Assembly: GCF_047496725.1 (NCBI RefSeq)
Contig: NC_132977.1
Location: 7,758,501-7,822,500 of the forward strand
Direction: 5' to 3'
Origin: Anoplolepis gracilipes
Lineage: Eukaryota; Arthropoda; Insecta; Hymenoptera; Formicidae
Length of the DNA stretch: 64,000 nucleotides
Part shown: positions 13,520-27,067 of the stretch, piece by piece
Layout of the letters: the number at the start of each line of letters is the position of its first letter
Position numbering within the stretch: the first letter of the stretch is position 1
Notes under the pieces: model-generated
Databases searched by the model: none
Told to the model about the DNA's origin: nothing
The model's input: only the letters and a program-made list of their open reading frames with translations
Position numbers and translations under genes: made by a program

Positions 13520-14969
13520 ATCATGAGATTATGTTGAGTAAGTAATGTATTGTGTACAGTTTTATTTTTCTTTTACATGATATAAATTAATGAGAGAAGG
13601 ATTTTTTACGATTGAAACGCATCGAAAGAGAGAGATGGAATATAATTATTGTTATTTACATTAATTCATTCGTGTGTGGAGAATGTTAGATATATTTATC
13701 TTTGATTTCAAAATTTACTTGCACAAAGATATCCAACAAACATCCAATATTATATTGTTTTATTTTCTGCAGTCGTTTCGTTGAAAATTTTATTTCAATG
13801 AAAAAAATATCATAAACAGAGTTACAACAAACAATATTGAAAAAAGTATCATCTCTCTTACGTAACGAATAAACAAAAGAAGAAAATTCCAATCGGTGTT
13901 GGTTATCCGATATGTATGCGCAATAATAAACATTTCAGTTTAGACATATTACTGTAATTATTTATATGTTTTTAGACATTATTTTCGTTATGAACGTTTT
14001 TTTTTAAATAAAAATCCTTTCTTGATTTTGAACGATTGTACTATAAAAACTCACGAACATAATCCTCAATAAAACATATTTATTTTTTTATTTATTTTAG
14101 ATTGATTATCTTTGTCTAAATTCAAAAATTATATTTTATTCAAATTTTATTGTGATATATGCATTTGGTTAAAGTTTCACGATAGGCGATTATGACATTA
14201 TAATTTAAAATATAATTGCACAATTTTATGCAAACAGATGTAATCGATAAACGCATAAATTTCACATAACAAATGAATGCGATAATGTTTGCAAAGAGCA
14301 ATATTGTGAATTTTATGGTATTTGAGCATTCGCGATTTACTATGTGAAGTGAGAAAAACATCAGATCTATTTGCAGAGAAACTTAACGAAGCTCGTAAGA
14401 ATTTTACAGATACAATATAGTTTAAAGATAGACATTACGTGTCAAGCGGAAAAAAAATTCCGAATGATGAGGGGAAACCTACGCCAGCTATAACGAGAAA
14501 TTCTGTATAATAATAAAAAATTCCGATAATATTAAAATATTTTTCTTTTGATATTTTTGTATCAATATTTTACGTTCATTCTGTATACTGTACACGATAA
14601 ATTTTACATATAACTAATATATAACATTAATCCCTTTTAATTTATTCTTCTTTGAGTTTTATGATGTTAATATTACGATGTATTTCAACAAAATAGTAAA
14701 AATATCGACTCAGCTAATGCTTAAATAATACGTTTTCAGATCTTGAAACCAAACAGTAATCATTATTAATCGGCGGGCCGAACTAATTAAAACATAGGGC
14801 ATTTAATAGAACTTTGAACATTGACTTAATTGTTCTTGGTTTAATAACTTTAATCGACAAACTGGATTTCCACGCGTTTCACAGGTTTCACGAATTTATG
14901 AATTATACGTTAATCACAAATTATACGAGTTTCATTGGCACAATGGGAATAACACGTTCGTGTTTATCG

Positions 14970-15380
14970 ATAGTCGTGCGCGCGTCGCTTCCGTTCTTCT
15001 TCGAGAGACGCAATTTGCCAGGGAGAGACGATAGAAAATGTCTGGCCTCGCGATCTGCGTCGCGACTCCGGCCTTGATTTACGATCTTTCGTTGACCCTA
15101 ACGTCAGCCGAGCACGGCCGGCCGCTCTCACGTACTTCCCGTCAAAATGACCACGTTTACATCGGACGATTGCAGGAACAGCGACGCGAGAATTTCACGT
15201 ATCCTGCATTTAAGCCCGACGATGACGACGACTGCGATTTCCGTTAATCTTGCATAATTTACGAATACAGACCGCTCGTTAGCGGCGCGACGACACGACG
15301 CGGATCAGTCGAGCGCGAGCGCATTGATCGCGATAAATTAATCCGCACGCATACGCGTCTATGTGTAACGTACCGAATTC
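14970..15380. promoter_or_regulatory. CpG-rich patch in intron 1
   Basis: A CpG-dense stretch with tandem GACGA-type triplets near 15220. No splice-flanked coding exon is visible. It is a candidate cis-regulatory patch from composition only. Confidence 0.25.
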
Positions 15381-18300
15381 GTAACGTAATTTGTGACATA
15401 ACTCTTTCAAGCACGTATGTATGCGTGAATCCTTTTGCGTGAAAACTTTAATCCTAAAGTAACTTTTTACATTGCCAATTACGAGATATTATGCGATGCT
15501 AAAAATCTAAAATTTTATCACATCGCAGCTCTATAATGATTGTGTAATGATATATTTCATTACGATTATCTGAGATATTTCAAATTAGACAAAAAAGTAT
15601 TATTTAGAAATTTATTTTCTCATATAATGATATTTTTTCACAATTAATACTTTGTGGCTTGACAGTTAATTCTGAAATTACGCAAATATATATAAATTAT
15701 AGATCACAGTTACGGACTTTTCGTCTCAAACATTTCTCTGATTCGAGTTGGGTTAGGTTATCACGTCGTCAATTACACATTACAACTCACCGGGGACATA
15801 ACAGTCACTGTATAAATATTAAGTATCCATTAATTACGGAGGATTAGTTCGCGCGAAAGCGTTGTCTTCCCATTTGATCGTGCACGTGGTCGATCGCGCG
15901 AGGAAAGTCGACGTAACGTTCTTAACTAGCGCACGACGTAATCAGCGATCATCCGATTCAGTGCTACATGTCGAGAATCACGAATGACCAGCCAAATAGA
16001 CTCGCAAACGATCGCACAATCATTGCGAAATATGCGCATATATATATATATATATATATCTGAGCAACCGAAACGAGTTTGCGAGTTAACCGAGCAAATT
16101 TTACTTTGCTTGTCACCAGAGACTTCTATATTATACGCGGAGGCCACTAGCTTCACTTTCTCACGATGTGTGGATTGAGATACAACGAATTTGTAGTAGA
16201 GGAATGTCACTGCGCACTGTTATTCGTGAAACAAAAATCTCTCCTAATATGATAATGTGCAGTGGGAATTTTTAAATTTGCGTGCATTTTTCCTGGATTC
16301 CACAAGCGTAATAATTATGAATTATTATGACTTTTAAAATTATCCCTCTAATACTTGTATGTACAAATATCTATAATTATTAAATTTTTTTTTCGTACTG
16401 TATACGTCAGTCTTTAATATTTCGCTAACTCGACAGCTGATGTGTATTATAAGTCGCCTGGTTACCTTGTATGAAGGATATGGCGGTAAGCCAGGGTCCG
16501 TTATATACACGAATCTACATCCGTAATCTCAAAACTGAAACACACGTGTGGCCGACCGCGGTTCTGTCCGACCATGAAATTCTCCGTCGTCTCACAAATC
16601 AAAATTAGAATAGGAATCTACATTCGTTGGTATAAGCTTAAAGCGAGAGCAGATAAAGGGTGTATATGTATAAAGGAGAAGAAAGTAGCTCGAATAAACA
16701 TCTGATCTTTTGTCTCGATATATATGGAATGTTTATTTAAAATGATTCATTTAAAGCAAAGGAAAAGGAGGGAATAGTAAAAGAAAGAAAAGGATGGGTT
16801 ATATTTTTAAATAATATAAATTAATAATTTATATATTAAAATTAACTCGATATATTTTTACCGAAAAAGGTAACAAAGAAAAATGCTTCGAAAAATAAGA
16901 AGTTGGATCAATAATTACATTTCAGAATGGGATGGCAAAATTATTAGTATTATTCTTGTACTGCCAGCGCCGCATGTCTTGCAAATTGCACATACCTATA
17001 TCGAAGCGCTATGAATTGCCACGTGAAAGAAAGTCAGCGTTCTCGAGACTTTCACGAGGGGAGATTGTAGCGAGAAAGAGTTCATCCGCGCGCGTCATCG
17101 ATGCTCACGCGATGCATCGTGTATCGTTTTACGATAATTTCGCAACTTTTTATTCCGTCTCGTCTCCGATAAAAGCGCTCTCTACGCGTGTTAATCGAAA
17201 ATGTGAAAGAGATATTTGATAAAACTGATGATGGAGAAATGGAATAGAGAGCAATCGGTGGTTTATCGCGATATAACTCGATTTGCACGGGAACAATCTC
17301 TCTTGAAAATAACCTGAAATTTCTGCAGATTATTTACAGTCAAAGTTAGATGTTATGCGATCTGTCATGATAAACTTTCAAACGTATGGAATTTCTCGTA
17401 TATAACTTGTTACCTGTATTGGTAAACAATGGCAACACGGTCGACCGCAATTCGCTATTAATCAAAGCACAGTCTGTTTTCACAGTCAGTTACTTCTCTA
17501 TTAAAACAATATAATTTGAAAATAAATATAACTCACTGTGTGCACTCATATTTTATAGAAAGGACTTTATATGTCAGTTATTTGAAAAACATCACTATTT
17601 AAAGAAGATTATTTTCTTAAATTAATTTTCTGACATGAAAAATTATTTATCACTTAATCTATTCTTCTAGCATCTATTTTTTTGTGGCCAATACGTATAT
17701 TTTTTTCTCTCTTTAGCAATCATTTTATATACATGTAGATTTATTCGATTACACTCAACTTGTTTTCTGTGTTATCCGCTAAAGTGAGAGATAATTCGCT
17801 TCTGCGTAAAAGAGGAAAAATTATGGCGTACGTGATCATACGAGCAGAGAGAGAAATATAAAAAACGTTGGGAGGAAGAGAAAAATATGCGGTTTATTAT
17901 GTAATCTATATAATTTGAATAACTTTACGTATTGCAAAAGATATTGAGATCGCAAAGAATGTCGCACATCATCAAAATCATGATTTTATTAATAAGAAAA
18001 TATAAATAGCAATTTTATTTCTATCATTATCATATTAGTATTTATTAGACTTCTTAGATATTTATAATTTACAGTATTAAAAAAAGGAAAAGGAGCTTTT
18101 TTTTCTTAGAAATATTTCGCATTAGGTGATGAATGCTACGTTGTGTTAAGAATGATATTTGATTTAGAAGTTTAAGACTTAAATAAAACAACATATTTTT
18201 TTTAACTTAATTTTTTGCAGTTACATTTAATAATACTTAAAAGATAAAGACATATATATTAAAAAAAAATTAAACTGTCAGTCATATGATGTTCATGTTA

Positions 18301-18384
18301 TATAATCTAATATATCGTTCTTCTTGACACATGCATGCGAGTTTTTCAATTTACATTTACTTATATCATACAGTCGTCGTCAAA

Positions 18385-18790
18385 GGGAATGAAGAAACGC
18401 GAAAACAGTCTCGTGGGGCCGACAGGGGTTTCTGGGAAGAACGTCGATATAAAAATGAAGACCCAGTTTCTGGAGGCAGGGCCCACGCGTTCGCGAATCC
18501 TCGACGATCGCGAGGAAGGCGAAAAAGAGGGACGGCAAGAAGCGAAGGCTTCTCGCCTAATGCGCGAACAGCCGGCCGGAATCCGGTTGTTTTGCAAAAA
18601 GCACCTAACAAATTCCGCGTAATTTCGCGATCGAGTCGGCGGCGCTGTCGCTGTAATTAGCCCTCCTTCATCAATTAGCCGCGATACGAGCTGACACTTA
18701 ATAGTGATTTAATGCCGCGGCGAACGCTGATCGAGAATAGTAGTCGCGCGCATAATCGATTTTATCCTGCGCGTGAAGACTCTTTTCTTT
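18385..18790. promoter_or_regulatory. CpG-rich patch in intron 1
   Basis: A GC- and CpG-rich stretch flanked by very AT-rich DNA. Four overlapping open frames on both strands reflect composition rather than coding. Candidate regulatory patch only. Confidence 0.25.
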
Positions 18791-19158
18791 CATTTGCTAG
18801 TGGCTTTTTCACGTGCAAGACAAAAATCTTTCTGTCTTAAATTTAACTGATATAGACATTTTAATTATTTTATATAAAAATAATTAAGTTGTATATAAAT
18901 ACAATTTGATTTTTTAAACGATATTTCGTTATTTCAAATCATTTGGCGAAACATTTTATTTGGCATTATGAATTAATTTCCTAAGTAAATACTGTTAAAC
19001 CTTTGTTAAGAAAAACTTATTAAGTTTAAAATAAACCAAGGAATCTAAAATATTTTTTACATGAATGCGTATCCTAAAATACTAATAACATAAAATATGA
19101 TATATAATATTATAAATATATTTTGAAAGATTTTTTACAACTTTTTCTCGATATGTTA

Positions 19159-19452
19159 ACAAGGAAACCTCTCGAACTTGAGAATTCGGATTTTAATGAA
19201 TCTTTGTACACATCTAGGGGAGGCAAATAGATAAATTTACAAAATTTTTTGAAAAACCACCCTTTATATGTAGAGCGTCTTTTTTATTTTTGAGATATAC
19301 CTAGGCATCGAGAAAATAAAAAAAACCGAGTGATTCATCTTGTTCGAATCGTTTTTGAACAGTAACTGAAATAAATCCATCTACTTGCTTCCCCTACGTG
19401 TGTGTAAAGTTTCATTAAAATCAGAATTTTTGGATTTGAGAGGTTGCCTTGT
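19159..19452. mobile_element. MITE-like element with about 85-bp terminal inverted repeats
   Basis: The left end (ACAAGGAAACCTCTC, then GAATTCGGATTTTAATGAA) is repeated in inverted, diverged form at the right end (TTCATTAAAATCAGAATTTT, then GAGAGGTTGCCTTGT). The arms can be followed for about 85 bases to a shared segment near CTAGGGGAGGCAAATAGAT. The roughly 294-bp length, absence of any open reading frame and long inverted termini fit a non-autonomous DNA transposon. Target-site duplication is unclear, so I do not assign a superfamily. Confidence 0.7.
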
Positions 19453-19829
19453 CAATCAAAAATCAAAATGTTTCCATTAATGATATGAAGTATATTTATA
19501 GGTACACTATGATCGAGGTTGATCAAACTACATTCTTCGATATACATTTTTATTATGCGCGAATAATAAATATTTTATCTAATATAAATATTTTATTAAA
19601 ATTCATCCCTTATCCATTTTTAATGTCATTTTCATTTTATAAGTAATTTGTACCGATTTTATTAAATTTAATAATTAATATCTTAAAAGGCTGATTGAAA
19701 TTATGTCAAAAATTAGGACGATTTTTTCAAAAGAACGTTTAAAATGTTTGCACATACTTAATATGTAACTCTATAACAATATTAAATTATCTTAAAAATA
19801 TAAAATATTTACGAATAATAAGCTCTTGC

Positions 19830-19830
<1 letters not shown>

Positions 19831-19879
<49 letters not shown>

Positions 19880-19882
19880 CTC

Positions 19883-19918
<36 letters not shown>
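19831..19918. repeat. Long CT microsatellite
   Basis: About 88 bases of nearly pure CT repeat with two small interruptions (CG and TTC). It produces artificial Arg-Glu repeat frames on the opposite strand, which are not genes. Confidence 0.95.
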
Positions 19919-19920
<2 letters not shown>

Positions 19921-19959
19921 TTTTCAAATTTGAGATTATTTCCGAGATTTGACACACCA

Positions 19960-20290
19960 CATGAATTAACAACTCGATAACAGCGTTCCGATTGGACATC
20001 GCGATCCTCATAGCTCGCCAGGAACTCTGCGATCCGATGTCGCGGTCTATTTCGAGAGCGCCGAGCAGCCTGGATTACTGGCGGTGGATTCATAAGCGAG
20101 AGACAGCACAAGGCCTCTCGGAGCGTATGCTCCGTTCAGTTAATATCTCACGTAGTGCCTAACTCGTTGGCATTTCGCTGGAGAAAGTAGCGTGCCCGCA
20201 GTGGTGCGGCGCACCACCGAGAGGTTCTCTCGCTGCGGATAAATTTCGGCCGCTCTGCATTCTAGAATTATGACATGGCGCGATATTGTG
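19960..20290. promoter_or_regulatory. CpG-rich patch in intron 1
   Basis: A CpG-rich stretch immediately right of the long CT repeat. CT/GA tracts next to CpG-rich DNA resemble GAGA-factor-bound regulatory sites in insects. That comparison is general knowledge; activity here is inference. Confidence 0.25.
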
Positions 20291-21229
20291 TTTTACAAAG
20301 TTGCGTTCGCACAACTTGTTGTTTAGCCAACAACCGAAGAAAAAGCAACGATGAAACTAAAAGCTGAAATAAAAGGAAAAAAAATACATTTCGTCGGATC
20401 AACAAATTAACTTTATTACGATTTGATATCTCGCAGATTATTACACTTTATTTTAAAGAATTTCTTTTTCATGCTTTTTTATCTTGATAATTTGTTGATG
20501 GGATGCGCTAATAGCTAATGCATATAAAATTAATTATTTGCTTGCAAAATAATATAAAATTAGAGAAAATCTATTAGCGAGCGCGTGTAGCAAATTCTTA
20601 TCCTTTTAGTAATTATCCAGATTTTTTACCTTAGGAGAAATTTCTGTCTTTAGGAAAGTTAACACTTTTATGAAACACTTCGTGACTTCAAACCAAGCTG
20701 TTTCACGGACGTTGCAGTAACTTTGTAATGCTGCTTTCTTACCGCTCAATGCTTTGTAGGACATTACGGAGTAAGTAGCTAAACGCGAAATGCATTCTCG
20801 CAAAGTATGCATTTAAAGGGGTCGTTTAACATTGCCTATGGAGATATTTTGTCTTCTTTCAAGGAAGTTAGCATGTCTAATATAAAAATCAGTATTTACG
20901 ATCAGTATTTCTTATAACTTTCTTGAAATTTTAAACGGTAGTAAAACATCTAATCAATAGTATATTTCTAATTAATGATGTACGATAGGATAGCTTTAGC
21001 CACTAATAAGTAATGGAAACTGTTTTGAATTACTACCGGATAAAATTATCAATTTTATAACGATAACATTAGCAAATAATTATCTTTTTGTTTATTATAC
21101 AAGATTTCTTTTACCAATAAACAAAGTTAATATTTTTAGATTCGATTTATAATATCTAGTTTTGCGGACGGTTAAATTTAACAGAATCGACGCCGGTCTT
21201 ACATATTGTTGTAGCGTGTTAGATTAGCT

Positions 21230-21800
21230 TGTAAAGGCGAGTTGCACACGCGGGATCGCGTAAGTAGATTATGATGTCGAATCATGCGCTTGGAATGAGT
21301 TGCGCATGCAACGCGTATCGAATCTGCATACGAGCTATACGATACTCCGATGACAGCGCGCACCGCGTCGCATTATCCTCCAAGGACGCGGCATTCGAGT
21401 GAGACTTAATAAGCGCAGATCTGCAGGGGAAAAAGAAAGAAGCATCTCGTGAGCCTCGTCTTAGGGACATTAATTTGAGGGATAAACGAGGGTAGGAAGG
21501 AGCGGATGGAAAAAAAAGGAGCAACCGCGTGAAAATTAATTGCCGCAGGTTTGTAAAAGCCACGGGCACACGTTGTTCCCGTCGTAATCTATGTCCTCTT
21601 ATCGATACGGGCGTTTCACGTGACCGCGCTCTCGTAAGAAAAAAAAAAAAAAGAGACAATTATTACGGCGTCGTGCTGCCGCATGATGATGGTCGACAGA
21701 GAAATATGCGCGCTTTTGCTTAACGCTTTCTATTACGATATAATGGCGGTATGTATTAGTGTACTAGTGGCGCGACGTGCCGAAGCAAATTAATAAAATA
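21230..21800. promoter_or_regulatory. CpG-rich patch in intron 1
   Basis: A CpG-rich stretch of about 550 bases with open frames on both strands and no recognisable protein. Candidate regulatory region from composition only. Confidence 0.25.
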
Positions 21801-21810
21801 TAATCCCGAG

Positions 21811-21861
21811 CACACACACACACACACACACACATGCACGCACGCACGGACATACACACAC
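21811..21861. repeat. CA microsatellite, partly degenerate
   Basis: About 12 perfect CA units (21811-21834), then imperfect TGCACG/CACGCACGGACATA units ending in a further CA run. Confidence 0.95.
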
Positions 21862-22769
21862 TTGTATATTATTTTCGTGATACGCGGGAAGCAGCGTAAC
21901 TCTTAAATATATATATTGTATATATAGCACATGTTTGCATTCTTGATATACGGATTCTCGTGCTTTGTGGAAGAGATTTCCTTGTATATTCTATCATATT
22001 ACATGATAAATGTGTATGTGTTTTTTGGGTATTTAAATGAAAACCGGATGTCAGAATAAAAAATCCTTTATCTCTTTCGTATTTACTTTATTTGTCTTAT
22101 TGTATATAATTTTATTTTTATAATACAAAAGTATAATACAAAAATTAAGTTTGTTTTTGCTAAATGCAAATAGTGTAAAATAGTGTTTTGTTACTGTGAT
22201 ATTTTATGCAAAAATGTATGTTATACAAGCTGGTTCATAGTCATACAACGATATTGCAAGGAAGATAAAAAAATCAAAACTCATTGTAAATGCTAACTAC
22301 TTTCGTTTAATTCACCGATGGAACAATTTTTTCCATTATTCTGTACGTGAAAAAAAGTGTAATGAATCGTAATGTCGGTCGATCCTCGCGATGTTTGCAA
22401 ACTCTGCACGGTACGGTTGATATTTTCCATTGAACTGCAATACGGACTCAATGTTGCTCCCAGGAAAGCACAATTTTAAATATGCAAAACGATTGGCGAG
22501 AGATTCACTCGAGCGATATTGCGTGTTTTCGCTCTGTGCGTTCGATCGATTATCTCACATGGCAAAAAGGTATAATCTTCGCCATCGATATAACGACGTA
22601 CATTAGTCTCTTATACTATGTCAGAACAAAGTCTAGAGATTTTTTCTTTGTTCTCATAAAAAAAAAAATCAAAACAAAATGTGCACTTAATGTCAGCGCG
22701 TGTTTATATAATATATTGTATTTTCGTAAACCATCGCGATAGCGCGAGATGATATTCTTTCATTTTGAG

Positions 22770-22950
22770 ATCGGCCACATGAGAGCGATTTTATACCCCT
22801 CATAATCCACGACACCTTATCGACGCACTATTTCGCGCGAAACGAAGGATTATTATCGCCATTAACGGCATTCGTGGCGGCGCGTATGGTTGTTTTGGGA
22901 CGCCTTCGGAGATCCCGTTAATCGCCGTTTATCCGCTCGTTTGTAACGTG
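22770..22950. promoter_or_regulatory. Short CpG-rich patch in intron 1
   Basis: A CpG-rich segment of about 180 bases in AT-rich DNA. It includes CCATTAACGGCAT at about 22860-22872, which partly resembles the core of the 38-47 kb element family. Weak evidence. Confidence 0.2.
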
Positions 22951-23115
22951 ATGAAAGTACAAAATGCGAAATATCTTAGGCGGTTGCCGATAATATTGGA
23001 TATGTAATATCGATGCGAAATGAAAGATACGCGCCGAGTTTCTTAGAAATCTCATAAACAGCAGGATCAAGTATCTTTCTTTAAAACTTCCAGCTTATAT
23101 CAAGTTTTTATATAG

Positions 23116-23293
23116 AATATCTTTGCGTGTACTATATGTTACATGTGGAAAGTAAAATTTTATGGAATTTACGCGTTGAATTTTTTTCTCTTTCGCATAA
23201 ATGATTTTTAAGGATCTAGGATTTGTTTGGAAATCGAAGACTTATATTAAGAATTTTTCTACATATATATTATATTAACTATAGAAATCTGAA
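23116..23293 (+). repeat. Direct repeat A, left copy
   Basis: About 178 bases starting AATATCTTTGCGTGTA and ending ACTATAGAAATCTGAA. They recur in the same orientation at 23639-23813 with few differences. The two copies bracket the B unit, giving an A-B-A arrangement. Confidence 0.9.
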
Positions 23294-23638
23294 AATTTCC
23301 GGAAACCCCCGAAGTGAGTTGTGATGCGATAAAGAAATACTGCGCTCGCGTCGAAATCTATTTCCCTCTTATTCTATGCAGTAATTATAGAAAATATCGT
23401 ATTGTATACATGTTCAATTCTTCGTAGAATTGCATATTTAAAAATACGGTTTGTTATATATCTGCTATTTTAATATATATCATTGCGTGTCCTGAAAAGT
23501 ATAATACACACGTGCGAACTAATTATAATAGATTACATAATGCATTTTCTCATATTTTATTTGGGCATTATGTTTACATTTGTTGATTTCATTTTTGTGT
23601 GCAATTGTCGAACATATTCACAAATAAATGGGAATTAT
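23294..23638 (+). repeat. Dispersed repeat B, copy 1
   Basis: About 345 bases beginning AATTTCCGGAAACC and ending at GGGAATTATAA. A similar sequence in the same orientation lies 6.3 kb away at 29555-29901, with scattered substitutions and small indels. There is no open reading frame of note. It may be a non-autonomous mobile element or part of a local segmental duplication. Confidence 0.9.
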
Positions 23639-23813
23639 AATATCTTTGCGTGTATACTATATATGTGGAAAGTAAAATTTTATGGAATTTACGCGTTGAA
23701 TTTTTTTCTCTTTCGCATAAATGATTTTTAAGAATCTAGGATCTGTTTGGAAATCGAAGACTATTATTAAGAATTCTTCTACATATATATTATATTAACT
23801 ATAGAAATCTGAA
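23639..23813 (+). repeat. Direct repeat A, right copy
   Basis: Second copy of the roughly 175-bp A unit, in direct orientation. It differs from the left copy by a few substitutions and a small rearrangement near its start. At 175 bases it is far too long for an ordinary target-site duplication. It could instead be a short terminal repeat or the product of tandem duplication. Confidence 0.9.
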
Positions 23814-23989
23814 CTGCTGATCTACATGTTCCGAATAAATTACATTTTCTGATTTCTTGATACTTATGCAAATGCAGAAATCCGGAATCTCGCGGAAATG
23901 AGAGATCCACAAGGAATCCATGCATAAATGAGTATTTGGAACCATGATCAATCTCCCTATCGGGTATTACGTCTTATCTATTGCTACGA

Positions 23990-24310
23990 AGCTACTCGCG
24001 TGTGAACGATGTTTTGATTAACATATAGTCGAGCGTAATATACCGATTCGCGCCGGTACTTGCAATCGCGCGAGATGCGGAATATCGGTAGTCGCATCTG
24101 GCAAGAAAGGGGGAGGAAGGTTGCGTGCAAAGAGAAAAGAGAAAAGAGAGCAACGCGCAGGATACGTTGGTTAAATCCGCTCCTTTCGACGGCACGTCGC
24201 GGGCTTTCGCCCGTAATCTACGACGTCTTATCGATAGCGATCGACAGATAGCTTCTCGATCGATGACGTTGCACACGTGAGGAAGGAGAACTCGTCGATG
24301 GCCGATGCTG
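23990..24310. promoter_or_regulatory. CpG-rich patch in intron 1
   Basis: A CpG-rich segment with overlapping short frames on both strands. No recognisable exon. Candidate regulatory patch by composition only. Confidence 0.2.
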
Positions 24311-24389
24311 TATGTACGTTATGCTTGAATTACGCCGCGAATATTACGGTATACACATCCATCGTGCTGAATATTTGAGTATCTTTCGC

Positions 24390-24416
24390 TTTTTTTTTTT
24401 TTTTTTTTTTTTTTTT
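24390..24416. repeat. Poly-T tract
   Basis: About 26-27 consecutive T residues ending in CCC. There is no recognisable retroposon body beside it. Confidence 0.85.
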
Positions 24417-24822
24417 CCCAACATCCTGACGTTCGACGTATTGTGTGGCTGTCTATTGTCCGAAAGTTCTCCCGCCGCGATGCGGGGAACTGTTATGCAT
24501 TTTTTTTCCTGAAATGGAAGACCATGCGTCGCGTTTGTCGAATAATATTGTTTTCGTCAAATTTCGTCAAGCGAGAACGAACTTTGAACATACAGAATGC
24601 GAGCGCATGTCGCGCGAGATGAATAAGCTTTCGGTATCAAGCTGGAAATGATAAGGTGCTTGCTTAATTATTAAAGCAACTTGGTTTATCGCACGCTGAC
24701 GTGGAAAACGCGAATATTCCCGGCCAACAGAGTCATTCAATTTGAAATATCATCTCAAAATTCAGAAACATTTTAACAAAGGACTTTAATAAAACTTTCT
24801 AATTAAATGTTTTGCGCATTTT

Positions 24823-24846
24823 GCTCTCTCTCTCTCTCTCTCTCTT
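24823..24846. repeat. CT microsatellite
   Basis: About 12 CT units in noncoding DNA. Confidence 0.9.
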
Positions 24847-25142
24847 TCTATGCAAGAGGTAAAGAAATAATGAATATATGTAAAATAAAAAAATAGCACG
24901 CGAGACAAAATCATTTAAAGATATAAAAATTGTAAACAAAACCATAAAGAAACATAATCTTGTGGAGAAACAAAGTTGAAAACAAAAGCTACAGATAAGA
25001 GAAAACAAAGTGTGGAAACTGAAGAGGTGTAAAATTACAAAGCGGTACAGTTAAAACAATTATAACGAGTGATATTACAAGACATGACACATAGAAAAGG
25101 GAGAAAGAGAAAGAAAATCGTTTTAGCTGGACACGATGGATC

Positions 25143-25143
<1 letters not shown>

Positions 25144-25181
<38 letters not shown>

Positions 25182-25231
25182 TCGACAACGACGACGACGA
25201 CGACGACGACGACGATAACGATAACGACGAC
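25144..25231. repeat. GAC trinucleotide repeat array
   Basis: About 88 bases of GAC repeats with a central GTC break and a few GAT/AAC variants. On the minus strand it reads as poly-Val or poly-Arg in different frames, but the frames have no recognisable flanking protein, so I treat it as an intronic microsatellite. Confidence 0.93.
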
Positions 25232-25885
25232 CACAAAGAAGACACATATTTTCTCGAGCGAACGAGCCGTTTCTAGTACGCCTTGACCTTCCGCCTCTGG
25301 CCCGAAATAGCATTTGTATTTTTAGTCGCGGCTTTTGAACACGCACACCACCCTTCTCCTTCGAAAGACCAAACCTCCTTCCGTCGTGCTTTTGACGCAG
25401 CCTCTCCTTCCGCTTCCTCGTCTTTCATTAATTAACACACGTCTTTCTTTTTACACGTTTCGCTGAGCTTGCAAACTCCCGAAAGAACAAGCTACTTTAT
25501 TCGCTATCCTCTTACATGGCAAATTTCAACGTTTTACATGATAGATTAAATTGAATATAATATAGTTAAAACATTTACTAACGTTTGGTAAAATTAAAAA
25601 ATAAATATTTATATCTTTTAAAGCAATATGTTTGAGCATTTTATGTCTTTATTTCTTTTTAATCATTTTACATTTGTAAATTGAGCATATTTATCTATTT
25701 GTGTTCTTTTAGTTTAATTAATTATGAAGATAATTATTTATAAAAATAATTAATTTAAAAAAAATAATATTGATTGCATTTGAAAATTACAATAGCGTCT
25801 GACTTTTTTAAAAATTTAAGAGATTTATTTAATTCTTTATTATAAATAATGATTTTTATAATATTAATTGATATAAAAATTATAA

Positions 25886-25911
25886 ATTATATATATATAT
25901 ATATATATATA
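25886..25911. repeat. TA microsatellite
   Basis: About 13 TA units in very AT-rich intronic DNA. Confidence 0.9.
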
Positions 25912-26984
25912 AATTGTAATATAAAATATATTAAGTCTCCTTTCTCTACTCCCTCAAATTCTTTTTAAACATTTAATTTTTAAAATACGAATGTCGAGAA
26001 TTATTACACCTTATTTCTAACCTGTTATTATTACGTCAACTCTCGGTGCGCATGGTTGAACGCGATTTATACACGGCGTTAATGTTGCGACGCAGTAACA
26101 TCGAACGACGACGTATGTACGCGCATATATAATCGCCGATAAACTTTGCACACAACCGCTTCTGTCACGATTCAAACTATACGGTGGGTGTTCCCGAGTC
26201 GCGCTCGTCCGCGAAATAGCTCTGCGGCTACGCAGCATCGCGCCTTCATTATTTTCGGAATTTCTGCGACGCAGTGCGACGACGCGAGATATATACGAGT
26301 AATTTCAGTTCGTGTCTTTGATCTCTCACTCTTCTTTGTTGTGCTCGCATGTTGATATCGCGCAGACGTTTACCGCGAAAACGACAGACGCTAATAAATT
26401 TAATCAACTGCCGTAAAGAAGGAGTTTTGTCCTTAAAGCTTTTGAAAGAAATCCTTTTTTCTCTCATATTCACATTCGACTATTTTCAACAACTCGCGCA
26501 GCCAGATTTTTTTTATTCAGTCCTCAACAGACTCGTCTCGGTGTAAAAAAAACTTTAAAATAAATAGATAAGGAAATTGTGTTAGTTTTTTTGCAATACG
26601 TCATTTAACATTGAAAGAATTTAAATAACGAAAGATAGAAGAAGAATTAAAATTGCTGGTAACGAGAGCGCGCAGATTTATTTGAAACTTTACCAATAAT
26701 CAGTGTCAAGAGTTTATTTACGAAGGAGATCCGTAAATGTAGTCATATACCTTCTTACGAATTGCTTGTTTAGAATATCGAAGATAAAAGTATATTAACT
26801 ATGTATAAATAACTGTATATAAAATATGTATGTATAAATCAAGTATCTCGTTTTATATCTATTTACGAGGAATATTTGCATACAAACGAGATTCATTAAT
26901 TACACTATATTAATTAATGTTCACCTGGAAATAAGGATGCTTTTCCCCACTTTTACGTAACAACGTACAAGCGTTTACAAGCTT

Positions 26985-27067
26985 AAAGTAAAAAAAAGTA
27001 AAAAAGAAAAATAAAAAGTTTTATTTTTATTTTAACTTTTAAATTCTTGATGCTTTTTTTTACTTTA
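26985..27067. repeat. A/T-rich inverted repeat
   Basis: TAAAGTAAAAAAAAG at 26985-26999 is matched in inverted orientation by CTTTTTTTTACTTTA near 27053-27067. A partly self-complementary A/T-rich loop of about 50 bases lies between them. It is a low-complexity hairpin of unknown relevance. Confidence 0.7.

Noticed and set aside
19787..20111. Arg-Glu repeat frames on the minus strand
   Set aside because: They are produced by the long CT microsatellite.
24989..25346. Poly-Val and poly-Arg frames on the minus strand
   Set aside because: They are produced by the GAC microsatellite. The flanks show no coding signal.
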